This document shows, in pieces, positions 30,567 to 39,604 of a stretch of 64,000 bases of DNA; positions within the stretch are counted from its first letter, which is position 1, and each line of letters begins with the position of its first letter. The notes beneath the pieces were generated by a model. The model made no database searches, was not told the origin of the DNA, and was given only the letters and a program-made list of their open reading frames with translations. Source of the stretch: Aplectana chamaeleonis (taxonomy: Eukaryota > Nematoda > Chromadorea > Rhabditida > Cosmocercidae); NCBI GenBank assembly GCA_029168955.1, contig JAPDOI010000022.1:558001-622000 (forward strand), read 5' to 3'. A program made the position numbers and the translations under genes.

Positions 30567-33125
30567 GTGGAGCTAGCGAATAACCACGGAGAGAAATATA
30601 ATGTACGTCTCTATACCACGCCTATACCAACCCAAAAAGGACACACTACGCAACTGTGCCAAGAAGACTTGCATTACATTACGCGTAAGAAGATACAACT
30701 ATCTACCACGAGTAAGGGTTACCCGTCAAAGCCGCAGCTACTTCTGGGGTGTGATCAGTTGTGGAATCTGTTGGAGATTCCTTTGCCTCGCCATACGCTT
30801 CCCTCGGGGTTACATCTCATCCCTTCAAAAATGGGATACCTTATCACAGGGAAGCAGCAACTCAGCCAACAACAAGCACTGGAAACCTCTATGTCCCTAC
30901 CTAGTATTGTCACCATGGCTCAAACATTCGATGATGAGAAAGAGGACTCACAACGCTTGGATAGGTATTGGACCATGGACTCCGCGGGAATTTGCGAGTT
31001 TACCGATACTAAGAACGCAGAACAAGCCAGAACCAACAAAAGGGTTGCGAATTTTTTTTCGACAATACTATTGAAAAAATGGATAATGGTTATGATGTAC
31101 GCCTAGCCTTCAAGGAGAACCATCCACCACTGCCAACAAATAAGGCAATCGCGTTGAAACGCCTTAGTGGTGTCCTAGCTACGCTAAGTTCGAAACCGCA
31201 ACTTATGCAAGAATACGACAATACGTTCACAACTGAACTTGATAACAATATCATTGAGGAGGTAACACCCTTTACCCAAGTAAACTATGAGTTGGTTCAT
31301 TACATCCCGCATCAGCCAGTCGTAACACCGCATAAGGAAACAACGAGATTGCGCATTGTCTTCGACGCCTCATCGCACTCCACAGACTGTCCATCACTTA
31401 ATGACGTCCTACACCAAGGACCGCTCATTCTTCCAGACCTTTACACTCTCTTGTTGCGCTTCCGTTTCCCCAAAATAGCGATCATCCCCGAAGTTGAGAA
31501 AGCATTTCTTCAGATTCATCTGCAGAAGCGCGATAGAGATGCAACGCGATTTTTGGGTTCCGACTACAAATAGACCCTGTGGGAGCCAACATCGTTACAT
31601 ACCGTTTGACAAAAAAGCCATTTGGCCTTAATGTCTCGCCGTTTCTTCTGGGAGCAACTATCAGTTACCATTTACGCAACGCTGATTTAGACAAGAAACT
31701 CAGTGAAGAGATTAGCGACAACTTGTATGTTGATAATCTTATTCTCACCGCAGAGACTATGGAGGAGGGGTTAAGTATACTTTTGACTGCATCGCTGCTG
31801 TTTTTCATCGCAGCAATTTCACACCCGCTGCTGCAGCGATGTAGCAGCGGCAGCGATTCTGTTCATAGTGCATAGCCTCATGGATGATCGAAGGAATTCA
31901 ATCGATCAGTGAAGTTAATGGCTGGTAGTTATCAATAACACGTTTCGACTCGTAAACACTGATATTGTCATGTGAAAGGGTCAACGTTCACTAGACGAAA
32001 CGTGTCATTCGCTGGCAATCGCTCCATCGCTGCCATTTTGGCCGCGATGGAGCGACGGTCAGCGACCATTGAGAATCGCTCTTCAAGCAGCGATGCAGTA
32101 AAACATAGGAATTCGTCGCAGCGACCCAGCGATGTAGGACGTTTGCCACGAAGCGATCACAAATGGAGCGGCTTTCCATTACGCGCGATGAAAAAGGAAC
32201 AGTTGTCCCTCGCATGGCCGCAGCGACCACCTGCAGTCAAAACTAGGCTTTACGCAAGGCTAAAGCGGCACGTGAGCTTTTTGCCGATATGAGAATGAAT
32301 TTGCGTGAGTTCTTTTCTAATGATATTGGAATGAATAGTTCACTACCGCAGGACTCGCTCACCAAATACCCTCACCAGAAAGTGTTGGGAATACAATGGC
32401 ACAGTGAGAAAAACATCCTCACCATCCAATGCGATCTCCCAGCAACACTGAATGTAACAAAACGCGCAGTAGCCCGAGAAATAGCATCCATATACGATCC
32501 AATCCGTTGGCTGGTACCGCTACTTACACAACCTAAGAAATTTCAACAGCATCTCTGGAAACAGAAGTATGGATGGGATACAATTCTTCCAACAGAGGTG
32601 CAGGAGGAATGGAAAACGCTTTAAAGAAATACTCATGGATTTGAAAAATATTTTGATAGACGCTTCATGCAAGATCCGGCAAGAAGCAGTTTAGCGGTTT
32701 TCGCGGATGCCAGCTCTATTGCTATGTCGGCATGCGCATACATATTCAGTGAGAAGGAGTCTAGTTTGGTAATAGCAAAGTGCAAGCTTCCATTGTTAAA
32801 TTCCGATCCAACGATACCGAAAATGGAAATCAACGCGCTATGGCTGTACGCTTAGCACTTTCTATTTTTCCCGCACTTCAATGGAAAATTAGAAAGAACT
32901 CATGGAATATCTATAATTTTTCGGATTCACAAATTGCCTTGTCCTGGCTAGCCACTCCCCCTAACGAAACTGGTCCTGGTCTGCTAGTGAGTAACAGATT
33001 AAAAGAAATCCGAAGCATTATCAGAACCCTTGAAAAAGCATCAACCTCGATTTACTTCATGTTTGTTCAAACCAACGAAAATCCGGCTGAAGCAGGAACA
33101 AGAGGACTGACCAAGACACAAACAA
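30567..33125 (+). pseudogene. BEL/Pao pol: protease end, reverse transcriptase, RNase H
   Basis: Remains of a BEL/Pao polyprotein. In order: LLLGCDQLWNLLEI after the protease; DNGYDVRLAFKENHPPLP; TTRLRIVFDASS; PEVEKAFLQIHLQ (motif A, with glutamate in place of the usual aspartate); TKKPFGLNVSPFLL; LYVDNLILTAE (motif C); after the inserted MITE, MRMNLREFFSN, KVLGIQWHSE and IASIYDP; RNase H with LAVFADASSIAMSACAY and FSDSQIALSWLATP; and NPAEAGTRGLT. Defects: frameshifts in T-runs near 31050 and 31550, an in-frame TAA at 32622, a shift near 32840, and the MITE at 31774-32249. Similarity stops at about 33120, where satellite DNA begins. Integrase, gag and LTRs are not seen. Confidence 0.92.
31774..32249 (+). 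mobile_element. MITE family C, copy 3, inside BEL reverse transcriptase
   Basis: A 476-bp copy in the same orientation as 2896-3372. Right end ACTAGGCT, left end AGTATACTTTTGACTGC (three changes from AGCCTAG...), flanked by TTA at 31771-31773 and 32250-32252. If one TTA is counted, the BEL frame before the insert (MEEGL) continues directly into the frame after it (KAKAARELFADM). This fixes both the 3-bp target duplication and the element ends. Confidence 0.88.
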
Positions 33126-33787
33126 CTCAGACAATGGAGTGGACCGACCGCGGGCGAAAAACCCGTTTCGTACCGACCGCGTGCCACTATCGTACTGACC
33201 GCGGGCAAAAATGCATTTCGTGCCGAACGCGCGCATTTGCGTACTGACCGCGCGAGCGAAACAGTGCACGCTGTCGACACGCCTGAGCTCCGTACCGACC
33301 GTCGGCAGAAATTTGAAAAAGGCGTACTGACCGCGAGCATTCATGTTCGCGCACGGTCAGTACGAAATATGCCTTTCGCTGCAGTCGGTACGTGAGCACA
33401 CGCGGTCAGTACGCAAGTGCTCACGTTCGGCACGCAACCGCCCGCGTTCAGCACGCAGGAAAACTGGTCGGTGAGGTCATTGCGTCAATTTTCGCGGTCG
33501 GTACGCAATCGTTCGTGTTCAGTACGTAATCGCCCGCGTTCAGTGCGGAGGCAAACTGGCGGGTGAGGGCAGTTCTCAGTCCGCGCGGTCGGTACGGATG
33601 TGTTCGCGTTCAGTACGCGCGTTCAGTACGCAATCGCCCGCGCTCCGTACGCAAGCAATATGGTAGGCGAGGTCAGTTTGTCAGTCCGTGCATTCGGCAC
33701 GGATGTGTTCGCGTTCAGCACGCAATCGCCCGCGTTCAGTACGCAGGCAAATCGGTGGGTGAGGTCAGTTTGTCAGTCCACGCGTTC
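33126..33787. repeat. 21-bp satellite array inside the BEL relic
   Basis: It starts with ACTCAGACAATGG (33123 on), then TGGACCGACCGCGG. First come units of GTACTGACCGCG type to about 33340, then an inversion point near 33350, then units of CGCGTTCAGTACGCAATCGC type to 33787. In the second half a larger unit of about 92-104 bp, marked by GGTGAGGTCAGTTTGTCAGT (33475, 33567, 33671, 33763), holds three or four 21-bp units. The same 21-bp family forms the array at 38920-39580. Confidence 0.8.
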
Positions 33788-33789
33788 TA

Positions 33790-34065
33790 CAGCAATGGAA
33801 GTAGGATCTGGTGAGGTTGCGAACTCGTCCTATCGTACGGTAGTTTGTTAGTGGTATCACTCATTTTCCGAAACAGCTGTGATAGATCGGTGAGTCTGTT
33901 GTTTCATCGATACGACTAAATCCGCGGAAACAATGAAAATAGGAAAGTGGAAACAGAAACCCACCGACCAATCTCAGTCATTTCGGAAAATTGAGTGGTA
34001 AGACAATCAGATTACAGTATGCTAGGAAGAGTCCGCAACCTCACCAGTTCCTACTTCCATTGCTG
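33790..34065. mobile_element. Mariner-type MITE with TA duplication
   Basis: Termini CAGCAATGGAAGTAGGA and its inverse, arms about 40 bp that also share GGTGAGGTTGCG, flanked by TA (33788-33789 and 34066-34067). It sits at the end of the 21-bp satellite array. No coding sequence. Confidence 0.85.
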
Positions 34066-34067
34066 TA

Positions 34068-34430
34068 GAATATAGATACATCATTATATTTCACTCAAGG
34101 AGATACAGTTTTGCTCGTCAAAACAATCGATTCCCTCAGAAGCGCAGTATCGCCGCGATTGATCAATACTGCTCCTTCTCACAAATCGCTGCGACGGTAG
34201 TATGATCCGGGCCTAACCGTAGCACCAATTTTAAACCCTGAGCTTTTCTTGTTTATTTCGCTTAAGTGGCATCGAAAGCTGTCTCATACGATCAATCTTC
34301 GGCCCCAATAATTTTCTTGTGAATATTCAAACCTCCCAAATATTCAAAGACATCTTGCGCAATCTGGACTCTCTCTAATGCCACATTTGGATTGCCAAGA
34401 ACTCGATAACGAGATTCACCCCAGAAAGAG
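34068..34430. other. No feature identified
   Basis: Spacer between two MITEs. No coding or RNA signal seen. Confidence 0.35.
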
Positions 34431-34438
34431 GTGTACTT

Positions 34439-34663
34439 CATAGTTGTACACGAACGAAAATTTCGAAAAAAATTAAAAGATTTTTCAAATTTTTTCCTTC
34501 GTTTTCGTTCGTTCGAAAATTCGTTGAACGAATTTTTCAGATTCCGTTCGTTCGAAATTTCGTCGAACGATATTTTTTCAAATTTCGTTCGTTCGAAATT
34601 TCTTCACCTGAAACAATTTCGATTTTCGCTCGTTCGACATTTTTTCGAAATTGTACAACTATA
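34439..34663. mobile_element. 225-bp hAT-type MITE with perfect duplication
   Basis: Left end CATAGTTGTACA, right end TGTACAACTATA, flanked by exact 8-bp repeats GTGTACTT (34431-34438 and 34664-34671). The body is made of inverted and direct copies of TTCGTTCGTTCGAAA. The target lies in the GTGTACTT-rich repeat also seen at 10810-10905. Confidence 0.85.
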
Positions 34664-34671
34664 GTGTACTT

Positions 34672-35249
34672 GTATTAGGGATGTACTTCTTATTTTCAAG
34701 CCTCTATTTTAAATGGACTTCCGATAGAGGTGTACATTTAATAGAGGCAATACAGTATATCTGTTAATCGAGGTACTGATGTGAAGCCAAGAAACCTTAT
34801 CAACCGGTTGCGTCCAATGTAAAATAAGCAGGCAAGACTCAAGGATATTTTGGTTCACCTGTGATTATTTGAATGCCTTAGAGCTCCTCTAGCATCTAGT
34901 TCTTTTTAGCTGAGCAGTGGACAAACTCTCAATTCACTGTTGCGCATGTATCTAGGCAACGTGTCATTGGTATCCTGATTAGGCTAACAAAGTTGATAAC
35001 ACGGGGGGGGGCTACCTTGATCACGGTCTCGCACGATTCATGAAAATGATTGGATCTTCAGTGGCCAGAATTGATATCCCTCCTAACGAGTTCTTCGTCG
35101 CCCGAAACCTCTATGACCTCCTTGATCAACTTGCTATCGAACACGCTAGTGGCCCACCCATCATCTTTTCCCCCGTCTCCACCGGCGTGCCCTAGAAAAT
35201 TAATTTAAAATTAGCTATTTCATTCGAATCGCCAGGTTTTTTCTTTAAT
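34672..35249. other. No gene identified
   Basis: The first 80 bp continue the repeat with GTGTAC words (34672-34750). The rest has no frame or element I can support. Confidence 0.35.
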
Positions 35250-35345
35250 GATTCCAATCTCTTCTACTGCTCTCTCTCTATCTTCTCCACTCTCTTCTCA
35301 TTCTCTACAACTCCAACAACTTTTTCCCTCTCCTCGTTTTTATCT
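35250..35345 (+). repeat. Pyrimidine-rich tract
   Basis: Dense CT-rich sequence (CTCTCTCTATCTTCTCCACT and similar). No other signal. Confidence 0.6.
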
Positions 35346-35384
35346 TTTCGTTAATGTGATACTTTTCTTCTGCCCAGCTATTCA

Positions 35385-35443
35385 TTTATTTATATATTTA
35401 CTTATTTATTTTTTATTACCTTATTTATTTTTTATTTAATTAC

Positions 35444-35522
<79 letters not shown>

Positions 35523-35665
35523 TTCATTTATTTATTTATTTATTTACTAATTTATTCATTTATTCAATCTCTCGATTATTTATTTGTTTTAGTTTGTTTA
35601 TTTATTTATTTGCTTATTTATTTGATTAATAATTAATTAATTAATTAGCTTATTTATTAATTTTC
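35385..35665 (+). repeat. (TTTA)n microsatellite
   Basis: An almost pure TTTA run from about 35430 to 35560, with interrupted TTTA/TTAA-rich sequence on both sides. Confidence 0.95.
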
Positions 35666-35719
35666 TTTGAGTATCTATTTATTTGGCTGTCAAGGCGATG
35701 TAGTGGCGAGACTCCCGCT

Positions 35720-36559
35720 CAGAGGTGCGCGGAAAATTCTTTTCGGTAATTTTTATCGAAACTTTTCCAGAATTTTTCGGTAAATACGGTAAAAACGGAA
35801 AATTCGGTGAAAAATCTGACCTTGACTTTGGTACATATTCCATACGATAACACAAATGACCAATGATATTTATGTATAATTTTCATTAGTGCATGAGGAT
35901 CGCGCAAATAATGGGTGAGTTTCACATATTAAACTGAGCTCAACGGCTGAACCCGGGACTTTGATCTTGAGAAGAAGTAACATTTCAAAGCTTTTTGTCA
36001 TCAAAGTCTTCCTGTAGTCACTCAAAATCAGACCAACTGAGAGAAACAATCTTTCCACCTCAGCTGTGCCTGGAGGTTCGCAAAAGTAGTTATTGGTCAG
36101 TGAGGAAAGGTGCGGGTACGATGATTCCACAATGGAGTCATTCCAGAACTGCAGTGGATTCAGTGTTGTGTCAGGGGGCTCCTAAAAAATTTTATGTTCC
36201 TGAAATATCAGCTTCAAGACTGCTAAAATGTATTTCTTGGAGTAGGTTCTCGATAAGAGGAAGCACGTGACACAAAGACAGAAGGGATCGTTGGATTATT
36301 CCGAAAGTACGCCGAAATGGTTTAAAGAGTAACAAAAAATAGGATGAAGAAGGATAAAGGCATGCGAAAACGGTAGCAAACCCGTGAAATACGAGTGAGA
36401 AGTAGTTCGATTGTGCTGAAAAAGCCCAAGTTCACTTATCGGTCAAAATTTCGGTAAATTTTGAGAAAACTTTGGTGGATCAGTAAATCCAAATTTACCG
36501 AAAAACACCGGTGAATCCGGAAAATCGATAAACCTGTAATCGGAAAAGGCACACCCCTG
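35720..36559 (-). mobile_element. 840-bp hAT derivative with transposase relic
   Basis: Termini CAGAGGTGCGCGG and CACACCCCTG, subterminal CGGTAAA/TTTACCG repeats at both ends, and exact 8-bp target duplications CTCCCGCT (35712-35719, 36560-36567). It contains the C-terminal domain of a hAT transposase and nothing before it, so it is an internally deleted, non-autonomous copy. The perfect duplications suggest fairly recent insertion. The termini resemble those of the 2.4-kb element at 27049-29457. Confidence 0.9.
35870..36130 (-). pseudogene. hAT transposase C-terminal dimerisation domain
   Basis: An 86-codon frame with LTNNYFCEPPGTAEVERLFL, then SVGLILSDYRKTLMTKSF and EMLLLLKIKV. It matches the hAT family C-terminal dimerisation region (P-T-S-A-x-x-E-R-x-F-S, then R-x-x-L). 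The RNase H-like catalytic core and the zinc finger are missing. The usual FS after ER is FL here. Confidence 0.85.
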
Positions 36560-36567
36560 CTCCCGCT

Positions 36568-36921
36568 CGTCGAGCTTATTCCTACGCTGAATCGGGCTAG
36601 AAATGCAGTTCCAATTTGAAGGTTGAGGCATGAATGGGAATGTGTGACTCTTGTCCCAACGACTGCTGTACTCGGTACCTTGTGTCCTAGCAATTTTATA
36701 GCGCGCCCACGTGGAAGAAAGTCAACCGCGCGCCGTAGAGAAGTGGCGGGTGGATATTCTTCTGCTTTCCCTTTTTGTCTTCTTTTTCTAGATCTCGATG
36801 TTTTACTTTTTCTTGCTCTTTCTCTTAATCTCGATCGTCTTGCACTTCTCATGCATACTATTCTTCTTCTTGTTCTTCTTGGTGTAGTCATGCTTACGAA
36901 TGGCTCAGTATTAATATTCAA
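36568..36921 (-). other. Basic open frame of unknown meaning, cut by a hAT
   Basis: An ATG-started frame at 36921 runs through a very basic stretch (RRTRRRIVCMRSARRSRLRE, KSRKRRQKGKAEEYP) and into the hAT insertion at 36559. Across the hAT and one target copy the frame would end within about 15 codons. No domain is recognised. Its basic composition reflects a CT-rich plus strand, so chance is likely. Confidence 0.15.
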
Positions 36922-37088
36922 AATTTGATGTTCTCGAATTTTGCAAAACTCATCGACAACTGACTGTTCACGTAGACTCGAATGAAAAATTTCTTTGCAA
37001 AAAAAGCGAGTTTATTCTCTGTGGAGAAAACATGAATATTTGCTCGCAACAAATAGACACTGGAACACTTCGTACTGCCGGTATCGGG

Positions 37089-37257
37089 GTGAAATTCCGC
37101 TCCGCAGTTGTGGACAGACGCGGCTACAGCACGCAGCACAACGATAATCGTGCTGGACTAACGGGGCCCGACACAATTCGCCCTTCTCCCAGCACGATTA
37201 TAATTGTGCTGCGTGCTGGAACAGCGACCCGCCGCGATCGCTGAGCGGAATTTCAGC
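37089..37257. mobile_element. Palindromic MITE, about 170 bp
   Basis: GTGAAATTCCGCTC at the left pairs with GAGCGGAATTTCAGC at the right. Inner arms share CAGCACGCAGCACAA and ATAATCGTGCTGG. No clear target duplication. Confidence 0.7.
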
Positions 37258-37950
37258 ACGATAACGACATTACAATTAGTTTTAACAGCTGACGTATGCC
37301 ATTGAAAAAGGTTCCAAATCACTATCAACGAGGACATTCGATCCCACAAGGATTCATAAATGAAACACACGGGTACTAATCTCACAACATGATTAACACA
37401 TTGAATTTCTTATAGAAAGATAAGGAAGAAGGCAAAGGAAGGAAATTCAAGAGCAGAAATGGAAGATTGTAAAATACAAGAAATGCCATCATAAGCTGAG
37501 GAAATGTAGTAAAATTCCTCTTAATACGAAACTGTTATTTGAAAGGGACAGCGGTTGGTAAGCACGCGCACGCAGCAGGTATGCATTGCTCCCATCAGAA
37601 TGGCGCGCATTAAAGACACACTCCAAGCTCGTAGGTAAAATTTGATATTATGGTCCGGACACCCTGTGTATCAACCCTGCCAAACGCGGAATCTCAACTC
37701 TTAAGAATAAGTGAGAAAAATCGAGCACCCACTCTCTCCGCCCCCGAAATTAGCACCCATTCGCTCCGCCCACTTCGGAGCTTCCGGTCTCAATAGGGAT
37801 GAGAAGCGAAGTGGGATCTAATCAAAATCTATGTTCTTCCATTTGCTATCGGCCTACCTTTATAATGTGGCTTGCTCCGGCGCGATAAGTACGAACGACA
37901 AGGAAAACAGGCCCGTGACAACACGTCCACGAAATTCTCATAATCGGAAT
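37258..37950. other. No feature identified
   Basis: No complete element or gene seen. A short GCGCGCATTAAAG stretch near 37600 is not informative. Confidence 0.35.
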
Positions 37951-37954
37951 TCAG

Positions 37955-38092
37955 AATTTTTGAGGGGTCATAACTCCGTTTGTAGTGGGTTCTGGGCAAT
38001 TCTGAAGACGAGCCTATAATCAGTCCGACATTCTCTCCAAGATAAGCTTTTAAACTGGAAAACGATTCTGAGGTTGGACTGTGCCTTTAATG
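37955..38092 (-). repeat. Element-B-like right end, then an orphan left end
   Basis: GGTCATAACTCCGTTTG through to GACTGTGCCTTTAA resembles the right 130 bp of element B. It is followed (38097 on) by GAAGCGTTCGCGATAAAAAG with similarity to sequence after 17795. These are fragments of the TTAA superfamily. Confidence 0.5.
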
Positions 38093-38334
38093 CCTGAAAG
38101 AAGCGTTCGCGATAAAAAGGTTCCTGAGTTTTCACCATGAAGGTGTATATCTGGCCACCAATGAAGTAAAAATAAGTGAAATTAACGAAAGAAAGGTATA
38201 AGCAAGGAAAACGAATAAACGCGGCTGGCCTGCCAAGGTCAAATATAGTTATCCTCCATAAACATTAAATTAACAATACCGAACCTCTCCAGGCTGGGGC
38301 GATTTGGAGCTAAACACGCGGTAGGCTTGGTGGA

Positions 38335-38540
38335 GCCTCGGTCATAGTGTGCCGATCGGCGTCGGCAACCGGTCGATAATCATGAAAGACATGAATGAAG
38401 TGGGGTGGAAAATACACCGGATGGCTGGCCACACCGGGTGTTTTTTTTGCAACCTCCATCGTCCATGTTTTTCATACGTTTCGACCTGGTTGGCCACGGC
38501 AGGTTACGGCGATTTTTTCCTCCAACTCTGACAGGGGCCT
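38335..38540. mobile_element. Short GGCCCCGGTCA-type element
   Basis: The left end GCCTCGGTCAT and right end CTGACAGGGGCC resemble the ends of 12718-13294. The interior has CATACGTTTCGACCTGG, matching the ATACGTATCGACCGGG word of that family. About 200 bp. The flanks (GAG/TAG) do not give a clean duplication. Confidence 0.5.
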
Positions 38541-38919
38541 AGCTCCCTCATTTCGAGCCGGTCGAATTAGGGCGTATTGGGTTTATCATGTCAAGATATC
38601 CTTATTTTGCCATGACCGACCGCTCCTCTGCTTGCTACGCTCGGACTCATCTTAGCAAACTAGACTTTAGATGTTGTTGATTAAAAAAGCTAGTCATTCG
38701 CGGTTGGAAAGCCAGCCACGTTGGGTTGTTTCAACTTATTTGTGCGTTATTCAAGCCCCACCTCCACTCAAAATTTTTGTTTTTCAATTTTTTTGGATCA
38801 GGTACCGAATTTCCTGATGAAAACCGTTTTTTGTTGAAAACCCTGCATCCGAGTATTAATGGGTTTCGGAAGTGCGCCCTTTGATTGGAAGCAATACATA
38901 CCTGCCGCACGTGCGTGCG

Positions 38920-39580
38920 TACTAATAGCGGTCAAGCCTTCAAAAAAGTTTCGTACTGACCGCGTGATAAAATCGGGCCTACCGCGTGTAAGTGCGTACT
39001 AAACGCGGCCAATCCTACGCGCAACATTTGAACCGACCGCGTGGCAATGGGTGTCGACCCTGTGACAATGGGTACCGACGGCGTGACAATGGGTACCGAC
39101 CGCGCGGCGATGCGTGCTAACCGCGTAGTATTGCGTATTGACCGCGCGAGAGCACGCATCGACCGCGTTTTGTGTGTACCAAATCGCGTGACAATGCGTA
39201 CCGACCCCGTGAAAATGCGTACCGACGGCGTGGCAGGACGTACCGACCGCGTGGCAAAGCCTACCGACCGCGGGGCAATGCGTACTGATCGCGTGGCAGT
39301 GCGTATCGACCGCGCGACAATGCGTACTGGCAGCGTGTCATTGCGTATCGACCGCGTGGCAATGCCTATCGACCACGTGGTAATGCGTACTAATCGCGTG
39401 GCGGTGCGTACTGACCGCGCGACAATGCGTACCGACCGCGCGGCGATACGTACTAACCGCGTGGCATTCTGTACTGACCGCGTGGCAGTGCGTATCGACC
39501 GCTTTAATTTTCGTGCCAACCGCGTGCAAAGTGCGTTCCAAACGTCGCCCATCCCGCTGTCGGTACGCAACTTGTCCGCC
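38920..39580 (+). repeat. 21-bp satellite array, flanking the 42-bp array
   Basis: About 24 well-spaced units of 21 bp between 39025 and 39530, with the core ATGCGTACCGACCGCGTGGC, and more degenerate units back to about 38920. In the open plus frame each unit reads as seven residues such as MRTDRVA or VRIDRAT. Units differ at several positions, so the array is older or less homogenised than the 42-bp array. It lies in the same orientation as the 42-bp array, and the period keeps the reading phase across the junction. The array at 33126-33787 is the same family. Confidence 0.88.
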
Positions 39581-39604
39581 GTCGGTCCACCCCATTGTCT
39601 GAGT
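39581..39604 (-). repeat. Junction sequence shared with the BEL satellite
   Basis: On the minus strand ACTCAGACAATGGGGTGG followed by ACCGACGGCGG. The BEL copy at 33123-33150 has ACTCAGACAATGGAGTGG then ACCGACCGCGG. The 42-bp array starts at the next base. The two junctions are in opposite orientation and each lies at the edge of the 21-bp satellite. Confidence 0.8.
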
